From: Corynebacterium glucuronolyticum DSM 44120
GTDB taxonomy: Bacteria; Actinomycetota; Actinomycetes; Mycobacteriales; Mycobacteriaceae
Length of the DNA stretch: 64,000 bases
Reading direction: 5' to 3'
Assembly (NCBI RefSeq): GCF_030440595.1
Contig: NZ_CP047452.1
Coordinates: 2,542,001 to 2,606,000 of the forward strand
Under the pieces are notes generated by a model. That model was not told where the DNA came from, searched no databases, and worked only from the letters and a program-made list of their open reading frames with translations. Shown piece by piece: positions 34,039 to 42,932 of this stretch; positions within the stretch are counted from its first letter, which is position 1; each line of letters starts with the position of its first letter. The position numbers were made by a program, and so were the translations under genes.

Positions 34039-34563
34039 ATGAACTACAGGTTGTCGGACGAGGAACGGACGCGCGCGATGAACGTGCTCGGGACGCACTT
34101 TGCGGACGGCCGGCTGACGCTCGCGGAATACGAAGAGCGGGTGCAAAAGGTCGCCGAGGCCGTGACCGACGACCAGGTGGCGGGGCTGTTTCGGGACCTA
34201 CCGGAGGAGTCGTATACCGTCAGCGAGATTGAGGAATACCGGAAGGAATCTGGGCACCCCAAGGCGGGGATTTTGGGGCTGTCGATCGTGGGGGGATTTG
34301 TCGGAGCAGTGTTCGCCACCGGAGCACTCGATGCCGTATTCGTTATACTGCCCGTCGTCGTGTTTATCCTCCTGTATGTGATGAAGATCGGGCCCGACTC
34401 GTGGTACATGCCGTCGGCGGCGCAACTGCGCAGAACACGGCTGCGCGAGCTATCGTACCAGCAGAAACTCATGGCGCTCGAGCAGAAGAAGAGCGACCAG
34501 GAACGCGTGCGCGCCCTGAAGAACAGGGCGCTTGGCGCCGCGGAGAAGTTCCTGGATAAGTAA
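34039..34563 (+). CDS. DUF1707 domain membrane protein
   Basis: A 174-residue protein starting with a DUF1707 domain (MNYRLSDEERTRAMNVLGTH, ADGRLTLAEYEERV, GLFRDLP), a short SHOCT-like module common in actinobacteria. Two membrane helices follow (about 78-118), then a basic coiled tail. Function unknown. TAGGCT at 34027-34032 lies 6 nt before the ATG, indicating a leaderless mRNA. It converges on the hydrolase gene with a 3-bp gap. Confidence 0.85.
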   Translation: MNYRLSDEERTRAMNVLGTHFADGRLTLAEYEERVQKVAEAVTDDQVAGLFRDLPEESYTVSEIEEYRKESGHPKAGILGLSIVGGFVGAVFATGALDAVFVILPVVVFILLYVMKIGPDSWYMPSAAQLRRTRLRELSYQQKLMALEQKKSDQERVRALKNRALGAAEKFLDK

Positions 34564-34566
34564 GGG

Positions 34567-35151
34567 CTACTTGACGAGCCCCTCGAGGACCTCGGGGACC
34601 TGGCCGACGCCGTCGGAATCGCGGAAGTGCTTGGCACCCGGGACAACGGTCGGGGGAACGCCGAGGCCGATGGCGAGCTTATCGGTGAGCTCTGCGGGGA
34701 CTTCGGGGTCGTCGTCGGAACGAATGACGGTGATGCCGCCGACGTGGTCCTTGATGTTGCCCAGGTCGACGCCGTCGCCGACGAAGTTGTTTAGTACGGG
34801 ATCGTCGCCAAATGGCTCGTTGAAACCGGAGACCAGGACCATACGGCCGAGCTTCCACTGATCGTCGGAAAGCGAATCGAGGTACTGAAGAGCAGCCTGA
34901 CAGCCGAGAGAATGACCGACGATCCCAATCTGCTTGGTGACAACGCCGATCTCCAGGGCGATCGTCTCGCGCCACTTCTCCGGATCCGGATTGTCGGGAT
35001 CCGGCAGCTCAATCGCCTTGAACTTGATGCTTTTCATAATGCCCTGCAGGTTCAGCCACTGGAACCACTTCTTATGCGGCGACGAATGGTAGCCGTGGAT
35101 CATGAAAACCTGCGTCACAGGCGGGTGGAGGAGGAACGTTTCAATCGACAT
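34567..35151 (-). CDS. RBBP9/YdeN-type alpha/beta hydrolase
   Basis: A 194-residue small serine hydrolase. The oxyanion segment is VFMIHGYHSSPHKKWF, the nucleophile elbow is GHSLGCQA (Ser81), the acid lies in SDDDPEVP and the catalytic His in GAKHF. These match the RBBP9/YdeN family of mostly uncharacterised esterases. TACCCT on the minus strand (35164-35159) is 7 nt before ATG 35151, consistent with leaderless translation. Confidence 0.88.
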   Translation of the reverse strand: MSIETFLLHPPVTQVFMIHGYHSSPHKKWFQWLNLQGIMKSIKFKAIELPDPDNPDPEKWRETIALEIGVVTKQIGIVGHSLGCQAALQYLDSLSDDQWKLGRMVLVSGFNEPFGDDPVLNNFVGDGVDLGNIKDHVGGITVIRSDDDPEVPAELTDKLAIGLGVPPTVVPGAKHFRDSDGVGQVPEVLEGLVK

Positions 35152-35166
35152 GGTTTTAAGGGTACC

Positions 35167-35853
35167 TCAGTGCTGATACTGGCCAGTCAAAATAAGCTCG
35201 GCCAACGCGAGGCGCGCCGCACCGTCCGACATCCGTGGCGTCAACGTTTCACAATCGAAAAAGTCCGCTCTCGACATGGTCAGTGGGCGGTACTCGCCTA
35301 CCAGCACAGCATCCGATGATAGCCGAGCGACGGTTTCCTTGTGCGAGACGCGCGCAGGAAGCGCGGTTGTGCCGGTGGCTGTGTAACCAATAGTCACGGT
35401 ACCGTCTTGGGGAGAATTATCCCGAAAAGTGTTCTCCGTGACCGCCCAACCCGGTGGAGGATCGGGCGGGAAGAGGCGTGCCGTAAACGGGTGCGCCGCA
35501 GCCTCACGGCTTTGCGGAGTCCACACCTGCACCTGCCGCCCCCTTTTTGTGGCATCTGCGACGCTGCTATCCACGGCGAATACGCCTGTCATGTTGTCCG
35601 ACACCGCCACGTGATCCACGTCCGCGCCACACGGGTTGTAAACGAGCTGCCACTCGCCGTTTTCAGCACGCGCAAGACCGGTACGCCCAGGTATTTCCTC
35701 GGTGAGGATCTGTTCCGGCATCAGGCCGTGGTTAAAATACATCGGAATCCCCATCCATACGAACAAGCCGAGCGGATACGCCGAACCGAGCAGCAAAATG
35801 AAGAGAAAAGCGATAAGTGGCTTCCGCTTTCGGGGCTTCAAGGGTGCGCTCAT
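35167..35853 (-). CDS. Membrane-anchored protein of unknown function
   Basis: A 228-residue protein with a basic start (SAPLKPRKRKP), one membrane helix (about 13-36) and an outside domain of about 190 residues containing two cysteines (NPCGAD and FFDCET). No family recognised. TATCAT on the minus strand (35865-35860) 6 nt ahead of the ATG suggests a leaderless transcript. It lies 15 bp upstream of the hydrolase gene on the same strand, but that gene has its own -10 box. Confidence 0.7.
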   Translation of the reverse strand: MSAPLKPRKRKPLIAFLFILLLGSAYPLGLFVWMGIPMYFNHGLMPEQILTEEIPGRTGLARAENGEWQLVYNPCGADVDHVAVSDNMTGVFAVDSSVADATKRGRQVQVWTPQSREAAAHPFTARLFPPDPPPGWAVTENTFRDNSPQDGTVTIGYTATGTTALPARVSHKETVARLSSDAVLVGEYRPLTMSRADFFDCETLTPRMSDGAARLALAELILTGQYQH

Positions 35854-35913
35854 AAAAGAATGATACGGCTAGCCCGTCATTTTTTCATGCGCAACAGGGT
35901 ATTGTGAATGGCT

Positions 35914-37137
35914 ATGACGACGCGAGAGTTTGACCAGTCAGAAAAGCTGAAAAACGTTCTGTACGAGATCCGTGGGCCGGTGGCGGCGGCCGCCGAGAAA
36001 ATGGAGCTCGACGGGCACCGGATCCTGAAGCTCAACACGGGCAACCCGGCGATTTTCGGCTTCGACGCGCCGGACGTCATCATGCGCGACATGATTGCGG
36101 CACTTCCGCATGCACAGGGCTACTCGACGTCGAAAGGTATCCTCCCCGCACGGCGGGCTATCGTCACGCGGTACGAGACGATACCCGGGTTCCCCGACTT
36201 CGATGTGGACGACGTGTACATCGGCAACGGAGTCTCCGAGCTCATCACCATGATCACCCAGGCGCTGCTCAACGACGGCGACGAGGTGCTCATCCCCATG
36301 CCCGACTACCCGCTGTGGACGGCCGCCACCTCTCTCGCCGGCGGCAAGGCGGTGCATTACCTGTGCGATGAGGACAACGAGTGGATGCCATCCGTGGAGG
36401 ACATCCGCGCCAAGGTCACCGAAAAGACCAAAGCCATCGTCGTCATCAACCCGAACAACCCGACCGGCGCCGTCTACTCCCGCGACGTGCTGAAAGAGAT
36501 CGCACAGATCGCGCGCGAAAACGGGTTGCTTATTCTCTCCGACGAAATCTACGACCGGATTCTTTACGACGGTGCCAAGCACATCTCCATCGCCACGCTC
36601 GCGCCCGACCTGCTGTGCATCACCCTCAACGGCCTGTCCAAGGCGTACCGCGTCGCCGGCTACCGCGTCGGCTGGATGGTGCTGACCGGCCCGAAGCACC
36701 ACGCCCGCGGCTTCATCGAAGGCCTCGACCTCCTGGCCAGCACGCGCCTGTGTGCCAACGTGCCCGGGCAATCCGCCATCCAGGTAGCGCTCGGCGGACG
36801 GCAGTCCATCTACGAACTGACCGGCGAGGGGGGACGCCTCCTCGAACAGCGCAACACGGCGTACGAAAAACTCACGTCCATCCCCGGTGTCAGCTGCGTC
36901 AAGCCGATGGGTGCACTCTACGCGTTCCCGCGCCTCGACCCCGAGGTGTACGAGATCCACGACGACACCAAGATGATGCTCGACCTGCTCCTTCAGGAGA
37001 AGATCCTGCTCGTCCAGGGAACCGGCTTCAACTGGCCCACGCCGGACCACTTCCGTGTGGTCACGCTCCCGCACGCGGCAGAACTCGCCGAGGCGATCGA
37101 GCGGCTGGGGAACTTCCTGGCGAGCTACAAGCAGTAA
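35914..37137 (+). CDS. alaT: Alanine aminotransferase (class I/II), AlaT-like
   Basis: A 407-residue PLP enzyme that most closely resembles AlaT, which makes alanine from pyruvate and glutamate. Landmarks are NGVSELITMITQALL, VINPNNPTGAVYSRDVLKEI, LSDEIYDRI, the PLP lysine in LNGLSKAYRVAGYRVGW, and an Arg near the end (HFRVVTLP). TATTGT at 35900-35905 lies 8 nt before ATG 35914; ATG 35908 is a two-codon longer alternative. Lys/Arg positions support an active enzyme; the precise substrate is inferred. Confidence 0.9.
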   Translation: MTTREFDQSEKLKNVLYEIRGPVAAAAEKMELDGHRILKLNTGNPAIFGFDAPDVIMRDMIAALPHAQGYSTSKGILPARRAIVTRYETIPGFPDFDVDDVYIGNGVSELITMITQALLNDGDEVLIPMPDYPLWTAATSLAGGKAVHYLCDEDNEWMPSVEDIRAKVTEKTKAIVVINPNNPTGAVYSRDVLKEIAQIARENGLLILSDEIYDRILYDGAKHISIATLAPDLLCITLNGLSKAYRVAGYRVGWMVLTGPKHHARGFIEGLDLLASTRLCANVPGQSAIQVALGGRQSIYELTGEGGRLLEQRNTAYEKLTSIPGVSCVKPMGALYAFPRLDPEVYEIHDDTKMMLDLLLQEKILLVQGTGFNWPTPDHFRVVTLPHAAELAEAIERLGNFLASYKQ

Positions 37138-37190
37138 GCGATTTTCGCTGGCAGCGCGGACGTGACCCCACACTTCTACAATCCGTAGAC

Positions 37191-37679
37191 GTGCCCCTCA
37201 ACGCGAACAACAAGAGCTACCGTCTGGCTGACATGAGCATTCAGCCGGACGGTGAGGTTCCATACCCTGATCCGGATGAATCCAAAGACCCCGACACCAC
37301 CTGCATTGAAAATGCGGAGTTTTGCACAGCTGTGTACGCGAGAACCTGGGAAACCGCAGGTGGCTCAGTCAAGCATTTCGCCATCATGCTAAATGTCACG
37401 GCCGGGCATCCTGACTACAAATTTTGCAAGGAAATTAAAGGCGCAGCCCCGAACTTCGCACAAGTAAGACGTACCGACACCTGGCACAGCACGGTACATA
37501 GCCATCAGTTTTTCCTCCATTCTTCAGATGAAGAGATTGAGGTTCACCAGCAACTCGCCGGGGGTTCGCGAGAGGAAAGATCTCAGCACACTGTCAGCGG
37601 AACTTTCAAAAAATACTACACTGAGATGCTGTACGACCCGTTCGACTATTTGAAGTATTGGAAAGAAGGCAAGCAGTGA
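37191..37679 (+). CDS. Unknown protein, first gene of a two-gene cassette
   Basis: A 162-residue hydrophilic protein, unlike anything I recognise. It has a Pro/Asp-rich start (EVPYPDPDESKDPD), two cysteines (TTCIENAEFC), and a His-rich centre (TWHSTVHSHQFFLHSSDEE) that could be a metal or nuclease site. It lacks membrane segments. GTG 37191 follows a TACAAT -10 box (37177-37182) by 8 nt, so it probably starts leaderless; ATG 37233 is the alternative. It overlaps the next gene by 4 bp (GTGA). Base use is more AT-rich than in the neighbours, suggesting transfer. A toxin-antitoxin or defence role is possible but unsupported by motifs. Confidence 0.65.
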   Translation: MPLNANNKSYRLADMSIQPDGEVPYPDPDESKDPDTTCIENAEFCTAVYARTWETAGGSVKHFAIMLNVTAGHPDYKFCKEIKGAAPNFAQVRRTDTWHSTVHSHQFFLHSSDEEIEVHQQLAGGSREERSQHTVSGTFKKYYTEMLYDPFDYLKYWKEGKQ

Positions 37680-38089
37680 ACAACGAGCAGAAAAAACGTT
37701 ATCGCGACACGATGTTCATCGCTCAACGCTTTCTAACTTCTATTGGGCGCGGGAGCAATCGAGCTCGATTCCTGGAAAGCCTTGAGGCAAGTGAGCTACC
37801 GGCGATTCTTCCAGCGCTAAGCGATACGCTCGCAGTTCACATTCGCGAAGCGGCTGAGCGCCACTTTGCAAGCGGGGAACCGAAGGTTATCGTCCCCGTT
37901 GGCAGGGCTGATGACCAGAAAATTAGCGTGCTTATCCTCTCCCAGGAGCGTAAGCACGGATTCTGGTCTTTGAGCATGAACGATTTGCATAAACACGCTC
38001 GTATGGGAGACATTGTCGAAACGCTCGATCCAGACAAGCTGTGGGATATCGAGGAACTTAACGGCACACTCCTCCCCGACTTGGTCTAA
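37676..38089 (+). CDS. Unknown protein, second gene of a two-gene cassette
   Basis: A 137-residue soluble protein, mostly helical in its first half (NNEQKKRYRDTMFIAQRFL, LPALSDTLAVHIREAAERHF), then a short beta segment (PKVIVPVGRADDQKISVLIL) and an acidic end. No membrane segment or known motif. GTG 37676 overlaps the upstream stop (GTGA) with GAAAGAAGG as RBS, so both proteins are made together. Lower GC than the surroundings. It lies next to a DUF222/HNH gene, a type of gene often found at variable sites. Confidence 0.65.
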   Translation: MNNEQKKRYRDTMFIAQRFLTSIGRGSNRARFLESLEASELPAILPALSDTLAVHIREAAERHFASGEPKVIVPVGRADDQKISVLILSQERKHGFWSLSMNDLHKHARMGDIVETLDPDKLWDIEELNGTLLPDLV

Positions 38090-38143
38090 TTTTTCGCATG
38101 CCTAATGGCCCGACGGTGTCGGGTCATTGGGCGGGCTAGGTTG

Positions 38144-39274
38144 CTAGCCCGGTGGGCTGGGGTCGATGGGGATGCCGAGTTGCATCCGGGCAAGACGCAC
38201 CGCACCGCCTTGGGCACACGGGTGCATATTCAACTTCAGTGGCCCACCGAAGGCAGGTTTCCAGTATTCCAGGCCATTGATTCTCACCATGTGACCATGC
38301 TTCGGTTTATCCAGATCATCATCGTTAATGCCATTGTGGTAGTCACACAACACCATCAGGTTTTCCGACACCGTCTTCCCACCATGCTTCACCGGTTTAA
38401 TATGGTGAATCTGCGACTTGGATGCGGGTCTGCCGCAGCCGGGCCAGGCACACACCGGGTTACGGGTTGATTGAATAAACCGCTCCAACGGATCCGCACC
38501 ACGAGAATCCGGCGTCATCTCCACCCGATACACACCAAAATCCTTCGGCCCCAAAGGACTAACAAGAGCAACAAGACGCTCCTCAGCAAGTTTCGCCTTC
38601 ACAATCTCCGCCCCGGAAATAGTAGAACCGTTAGTCATGGAGAAAACAAACTTCCCCCGCTCCACCTCCGTAACGTGAACATACGGCATCGTAAACGGAA
38701 TCACCATCAGTGGGATAGCAACAGGGGGAAGCTCCCCATCGTTAGCCGCAAGCGCAAGCTTGATCAAACCATCGGCAGGACACTTCGTGTCCGTTGCTTG
38801 TGCCCGGTCAAAAATCTGCTTCACCCGCGACGACTCCGCCGTCAAGGTGAGTGTTGCGAACGTGGAATTCGGGATCGCCCGATACGTCAACTTCTTATCC
38901 GGATTATCCGCCCGGGTGTACTCCTGCAGGAGACGCGCGCCCTCCGCGTTAATCGCGGTGATGTCCCGGCCGAAGGGGACAAGGGCCTCACGGATCGTCC
39001 ACGCGTGCTTCTTCGGGAGCTTCGCCACAAACCGTTCAATAGCTTGAAGCGAGGCGAAGGAGCAGCCGGCAGTGGTGGCTTTCTCGCGTGTACGTTCTTG
39101 TTTGCGTGGTGCGCCACAGCGGCCGTAGTAAATGTCGGCGAGTTTCTTAATGGTGTGGGCGGTAGTGGGGTCGTAGCCTGCCCGGACGAGTGCTTTTTTG
39201 GACATGCCGAACGCCTCCCCGGCGATCACCATCGCCTGCGAGAGGAACACAGCACAATCCGTTAAAGCGGTCAT
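38144..39274 (-). CDS. DUF222/HNH endonuclease (13E12-type repeat protein)
   Basis: A 376-residue member of the actinobacterial 13E12 family. The helical DUF222 segment covers the first 280 residues. The C-terminal HNH nuclease has Cys pairs and His (CAWPGCGRPASKSQIHHIKP, then MVLCDYHNGIND). Such genes occur in many copies and at differing sites in corynebacteria and mycobacteria; their role is unclear. TATCCT on the minus strand (39287-39282) lies 7 nt before ATG 39274. A hairpin CGGGCTAG-GTTG-CTAGCCCG overlaps its stop codon (38132-38151). Confidence 0.88.
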   Translation of the reverse strand: MTALTDCAVFLSQAMVIAGEAFGMSKKALVRAGYDPTTAHTIKKLADIYYGRCGAPRKQERTREKATTAGCSFASLQAIERFVAKLPKKHAWTIREALVPFGRDITAINAEGARLLQEYTRADNPDKKLTYRAIPNSTFATLTLTAESSRVKQIFDRAQATDTKCPADGLIKLALAANDGELPPVAIPLMVIPFTMPYVHVTEVERGKFVFSMTNGSTISGAEIVKAKLAEERLVALVSPLGPKDFGVYRVEMTPDSRGADPLERFIQSTRNPVCAWPGCGRPASKSQIHHIKPVKHGGKTVSENLMVLCDYHNGINDDDLDKPKHGHMVRINGLEYWKPAFGGPLKLNMHPCAQGGAVRLARMQLGIPIDPSPPG

Positions 39275-39326
39275 GGCTTTTAGGATAAACAGCGCTGGGG
39301 AGGCCGCAAACGCAGTGCCGTAAAAC

Positions 39327-39364
39327 TGTGGATAACTCAGGCCGGGCCAGAAAAGTTATCCACA
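39327..39364. promoter_or_regulatory. Inverted pair of consensus DnaA boxes
   Basis: TGTGGATAA (39327-39335) and TTATCCACA (39356-39364) are two perfect DnaA boxes in opposite orientation with 20 bp between them. The shared core extends to ACTGTGGATAACT/AGTTATCCACA-like arms, so it can also fold as a hairpin after the phosphate transporter stop codon. Confidence 0.7.
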
Positions 39365-39365
39365 A

Positions 39366-40967
39366 CTACATGGCGAAGAAGAACCGGATGACGACAACGG
39401 TGATTGCGCCGATGAGAGCGGAGGCGGGGACGGTGATCGCCCAGGCCATGCCGATGGGCTTCATGAGGGACCAGTTGGCGGAGTGGTTGACCACGCCGAT
39501 GCCGAGGACGGCGCCGATGAGAATGTGCGTCGAGGAGACGGGGAGGCCGAGCATCGAGGCCGCCATGACGACGGCGGCGGCGGACAGCTCGGCGGCGAAG
39601 CCACTGGCGGGGTGCATCTTGGTCAGGCCCGTGCCCACGGTGTGGATGACGTTGCGGCCGATGAACCAGAGGCCGGAGATGAGAGCCACGCCGGCGGTGA
39701 GCATGAGGAATGGGGGGACCTGGGTTTCGGCGACGATGGCGTTGTAGTGGAGGACGTCGATAACAGCGGCGAAGGGGCCGACGGCGTTGGCGATGTCGTT
39801 CGAGCCGTGGGAGAAGGCGAAGGCCGCGGCGGTGAAGACCTGCATCCAGGAGAAGATGATGAAGGTGGCCATGTCCAGGGGCTTGCTGGTCAGCTGCTTG
39901 GCAAAGACGTGGACTGCGAACCAGGCGGTCACGCCCACCATGATGAGGACGATGACGGTGGTCATCGGGGTGAGGTCGAGGCCAATGTTCTTTAGGCCTT
40001 TGAGGAGCAGCATGGCCGCGATGATGACGGCACCGAGGGCCGCGAGGAACGGGGTGCCGTGGATGAGGGCGCGGTGGGAGTTGATCGACTCTGCGCGCTG
40101 GTTGATGCGGTAGAGCTCCTGGTAATAGGAGGATTCGAGGTCTTCTAGGCTGTAGTTTTCGCCGGACATGGTGATCGTGTCGCGGCCCATGGCGGCCGTC
40201 TGCTCAGCGCGGTCGGCCTCGCTCATGCGGGAGAGGGCTTCCTTGTTGCGGCGGCGGCAGTCGTTGCGTTCGGCGCGGATCTGGGAGAGTTTTTCTTCCG
40301 CCTGGTCGTTGTAGCGGAGGATGGAGCTCTTGATCGTCTTGAAGAGGAAGTAGGCGCACAGGCCGCCGAGCAGCGGGGAGATGAACCAGCTGAGGACGAT
40401 CTGCCCGATCTCACCCCACTGCACCATCTGCCAGGGGTGGCGGGACGCGCTGGCGACGAAACCCGTGGTGACGGCGGCGCCGACGATGCCGCCGACGATG
40501 GAGTGGGTGGTGGATACCGGCCAGCCTTTGAGGGTGGCGAGCAGCAGCCACACGGCGGCCCCCACCAGCGCCGACATCATGATGTAGGCGAAGTCCATGG
40601 GGTTCAAGGAGATGCCGTCGAGGTCGACGATGCCGGATTTGACGGTGTCCGTCACCTCCCCGCCGGCGAGCATCGCGCCGCCGATTTCGAAGACAGCGGC
40701 GATGAGCAGTGCCTGTTTGAGGGAGAGCGTTCCTGCACCGACGGAGGTACCGAACGAGTTTGCCACGTCATTACCACCGATGTTGAAGGCCATGAAGGAG
40801 CCGAACAGGATGGTGAGAATGAGGATGGGAAAGTGGGAGTTGATCCCAACGACTCCGATTGCCCAGAAGGTAAAGGAGATGACTGTTGCGGTAAGCAGAA
40901 TCGCGAATACGAGATGGAGAACTTTATCTGTTCCCTTCCCTGTTCGCGGCTTTGAGGTGACGGCCAT
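39366..40967 (-). CDS. pit: Low-affinity inorganic phosphate transporter (PiT family)
   Basis: A 533-residue permease with two copies of the PiT signature, GGNDVANSFGTSVGAGTLSL and SHGSNDIANAVGPFAAV, each in a bundle of membrane helices. A cytosolic loop of about 120 residues (about 240-330) lies between. PitA-type proteins import metal-phosphate with protons. ATG 40967 lies 7 nt after GACAAT on the minus strand (40980-40975), and AGGAGG directly precedes it, so either a leaderless or a tightly spaced RBS start is possible; GTG 40982 is a longer option that would overlap the upstream gene. Confidence 0.93.
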   Translation of the reverse strand: MAVTSKPRTGKGTDKVLHLVFAILLTATVISFTFWAIGVVGINSHFPILILTILFGSFMAFNIGGNDVANSFGTSVGAGTLSLKQALLIAAVFEIGGAMLAGGEVTDTVKSGIVDLDGISLNPMDFAYIMMSALVGAAVWLLLATLKGWPVSTTHSIVGGIVGAAVTTGFVASASRHPWQMVQWGEIGQIVLSWFISPLLGGLCAYFLFKTIKSSILRYNDQAEEKLSQIRAERNDCRRRNKEALSRMSEADRAEQTAAMGRDTITMSGENYSLEDLESSYYQELYRINQRAESINSHRALIHGTPFLAALGAVIIAAMLLLKGLKNIGLDLTPMTTVIVLIMVGVTAWFAVHVFAKQLTSKPLDMATFIIFSWMQVFTAAAFAFSHGSNDIANAVGPFAAVIDVLHYNAIVAETQVPPFLMLTAGVALISGLWFIGRNVIHTVGTGLTKMHPASGFAAELSAAAVVMAASMLGLPVSSTHILIGAVLGIGVVNHSANWSLMKPIGMAWAITVPASALIGAITVVVIRFFFAM

Positions 40968-40978
40968 ACCTCCTATTG

Positions 40979-42301
40979 TCACTCACCGCATCCCAAAGCT
41001 TTAACTTGCCACCCCTTTTCAGACCAATCAGAGGTACTTAATACGTTGCGGGCATCCAACATGACGCGCCGATTCACCAGTTCACCGGCCTTTTCCGGGT
41101 CAAGCTGGCGGAACTCGTCCCACTCTGTAGCAAGTATGGTGAGGTCTGCCCCCGACAACGCATCATTAACGTTTTGTGCGTAGTCGAGCGTGGGGAAAAC
41201 CCTCGCCGCATTGTCCATGGCCTCTGGGTCGTAGACGGTCACGTTGGCACCCTTGAGGGAGAGGGAACCGGCGACCGAGAGGGCGGGTGAGTCGCGGACA
41301 TCGTCCGAGTTGGGCTTGAACGCAGCTCCCAGAACGGTGATGTTTTTGCCCAGCAACGAGCCGTCGCAAAGCAACTTGGAGAGCTCAACCACGTGCTCAC
41401 GGCGACGCATGTTGATGGAGTCCACCTCACGGAGGAACGAGAGGGCTTCCGACGCGCCGAGCTCGCCGGCCCGGGCCATGAAGGCGCGGATGTCTTTGGG
41501 CAGGCACCCGCCGCCGAAGCCGAGGCCGGCGCGGAGGAACTTCTTGCCGATGCGGTCGTCGTAGCCGATGGCCTCGGCGAGCCTCACCACATCGGCGCCG
41601 GTGACCTCGCAGATCTCGCTGACCGCGTTGATAAAGGAGATTTTGGTGGCGAGGAACGAGTTGGCGGAGACTTTGACCAGCTCCGCGGTGGGCAGGTTGG
41701 TGACAATGAGGGGTGTTCCTTGCGAGAGGGGTTGCGCGTAGACCTCGCGGGCCACGTCGATCGCGGGCGAATCGGGCGAGGCGGTGCCAAGCACGATGCG
41801 ATCCGGGCTGATCGTGTCTGTGACGGCGAAACCCTCGCGGAGGAACTCGGGGTTCCAGACGATCTCCACATGGGTGCCCTCGGGGGCGAGGCGATCGGCG
41901 CGGGCCTGCAGGTCGGCGGCGGTGCCGACGGGGACGGTGGATTTGCCGAAGATGATGTGGGCTCCGCGGAGCAAAGGTACAAGCGTGTCGATGGCGGCGT
42001 GGACGTAGGTGAGGTCGGCGGCGTAGGAGCCGTGCATTTGCGGGGTGCCGACGCCGAGGAAGTGGACGTGTGCGAAGTCGGCGGCCTCCTCGTAGGAGGT
42101 GGTAAACGAGAGACGGCCGGAGGAGACAGTGCGGGTGAGGATCTCCGGGAGCCCCGGCTCGAAAAACGGCACTTGCCCGGAGGCAAGCGCCGCGATTTTG
42201 GATTCGTCAACGTCAACGCCACAGACCTCGTGGCCGAGTTCGGCCATGCAGGCGGCGTGCGTCGCACCGAGGTACCCAGTTCCAATCACTGTCATTTTCA
42301 T
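40979..42301 (-). CDS. udgA: UDP-glucose 6-dehydrogenase
   Basis: A 440-residue enzyme that oxidises UDP-glucose to UDP-glucuronate with two NAD+. It has the Rossmann motif GTGYLGATHAACMAELGHEV, the catalytic-Cys block GLGFGGGCLPKDIRAFM and the C-terminal NAD domain (LGAAFKPNSDDVRDSP). The product feeds surface glycan synthesis. TACACT on the minus strand (42315-42310) lies 8 nt before ATG 42301; GTG 42307 and ATG 42295 are alternatives. It sits between dcd and pit. Confidence 0.95.
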   Translation of the reverse strand: MKMTVIGTGYLGATHAACMAELGHEVCGVDVDESKIAALASGQVPFFEPGLPEILTRTVSSGRLSFTTSYEEAADFAHVHFLGVGTPQMHGSYAADLTYVHAAIDTLVPLLRGAHIIFGKSTVPVGTAADLQARADRLAPEGTHVEIVWNPEFLREGFAVTDTISPDRIVLGTASPDSPAIDVAREVYAQPLSQGTPLIVTNLPTAELVKVSANSFLATKISFINAVSEICEVTGADVVRLAEAIGYDDRIGKKFLRAGLGFGGGCLPKDIRAFMARAGELGASEALSFLREVDSINMRRREHVVELSKLLCDGSLLGKNITVLGAAFKPNSDDVRDSPALSVAGSLSLKGANVTVYDPEAMDNAARVFPTLDYAQNVNDALSGADLTILATEWDEFRQLDPEKAGELVNRRVMLDARNVLSTSDWSEKGWQVKALGCGE

Positions 42302-42335
42302 GAACACTGAGTGTAGGTGGGTTCGCCCCGGCCCG

Positions 42336-42899
42336 CTACTGGAAATTCAAATACGCCCGAGAGGGGGTAGGACCGCGCTGCCCCTGGTACTTGCTGCCCA
42401 GCTTGCCGGAACCGTAGGGGATCTCCGCCGGGGAGGTCAGGTTGAAGATGGCGAGCTGGCCGACTTTCATGCCCGGCCACAGGGTGATGGGCAGGTTGGA
42501 GACGTTGGACAGCTCGAGGGTGATGCAGCCGTCGAAACCCGGATCGATGAAACCGGCGGTGGAGTGCGTGAGCAGCCCCAGGCGGCCGAGCGAGGACTTG
42601 CCCTCCAGCCGCGCGGCGATCGTGTTGGAGAGGGTGAAGCGCTCAAGGGTGGAGCCGAGCACGAACTCGCCGGGGTGGAGGACGAACGGGTCGCCTTCGG
42701 GGACCTCTACCAGCGTGGTCAGCTCGTCCTGGCGCAGCTTCGGGTCGATGTGGGTGTACTTCGAGTTGTTGAAGACGCGGAAGAAGCTGTCCATGCGGCA
42801 GTCCACGCTGGAGGGCTGGACGAGCGCCGGGTCGTACGGGTCGATGCCCAGGGTGCCGTCCTCGATGGCACGTTTAATATCGCGGTCTGAAAGTAGCAC
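42336..42899 (-). CDS. dcd: dCTP deaminase (dUMP-forming type)
   Basis: A 187-residue trimeric dCTP deaminase. Key blocks are [38 protein letters not shown] with the catalytic Glu/Ser region, and [18 protein letters not shown]. The HSTAGF variant is shared with mycobacterial Dcd-Dut, which both deaminates dCTP and hydrolyses dUTP, so a bifunctional enzyme is likely. It starts at GTG 42899, 6 nt after a TACACT box on the minus strand (42911-42906), and is thus leaderless. An upstream extension was rejected because it would run through the divergent gene. Confidence 0.95.
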   Translation of the reverse strand: MLLSDRDIKRAIEDGTLGIDPYDPALVQPSSVDCRMDSFFRVFNNSKYTHIDPKLRQDELTTLVEVPEGDPFVLHPGEFVLGSTLERFTLSNTIAARLEGKSSLGRLGLLTHSTAGFIDPGFDGCITLELSNVSNLPITLWPGMKVGQLAIFNLTSPAEIPYGSGKLGSKYQGQRGPTPSRAYLNFQ

Positions 42900-42905
42900 G
42901 CCTTC

Positions 42906-42926
42906 AGTGTAGTTGGTGGCTAGAGT
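42906..42926. promoter_or_regulatory. Back-to-back leaderless promoters of dcd and the NAD(P)HX repair gene
   Basis: On the minus strand TACACT (42911-42906) lies 6 nt before GTG 42899. On the plus strand TAGAGT (42921-42926) lies 6 nt before ATG 42933. The two start codons are only 33 bp apart, so both -35 regions must lie in the other gene's promoter or coding sequence. Confidence 0.7.
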
Positions 42927-42932
42927 GGGGGC

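Noticed and set aside
36381..37679. Open frame joining the alaT region to the first gene of the unknown cassette
   Set aside because: Its first 270 codons are an off-frame reading of alaT; only the part from GTG 37191 is a gene.
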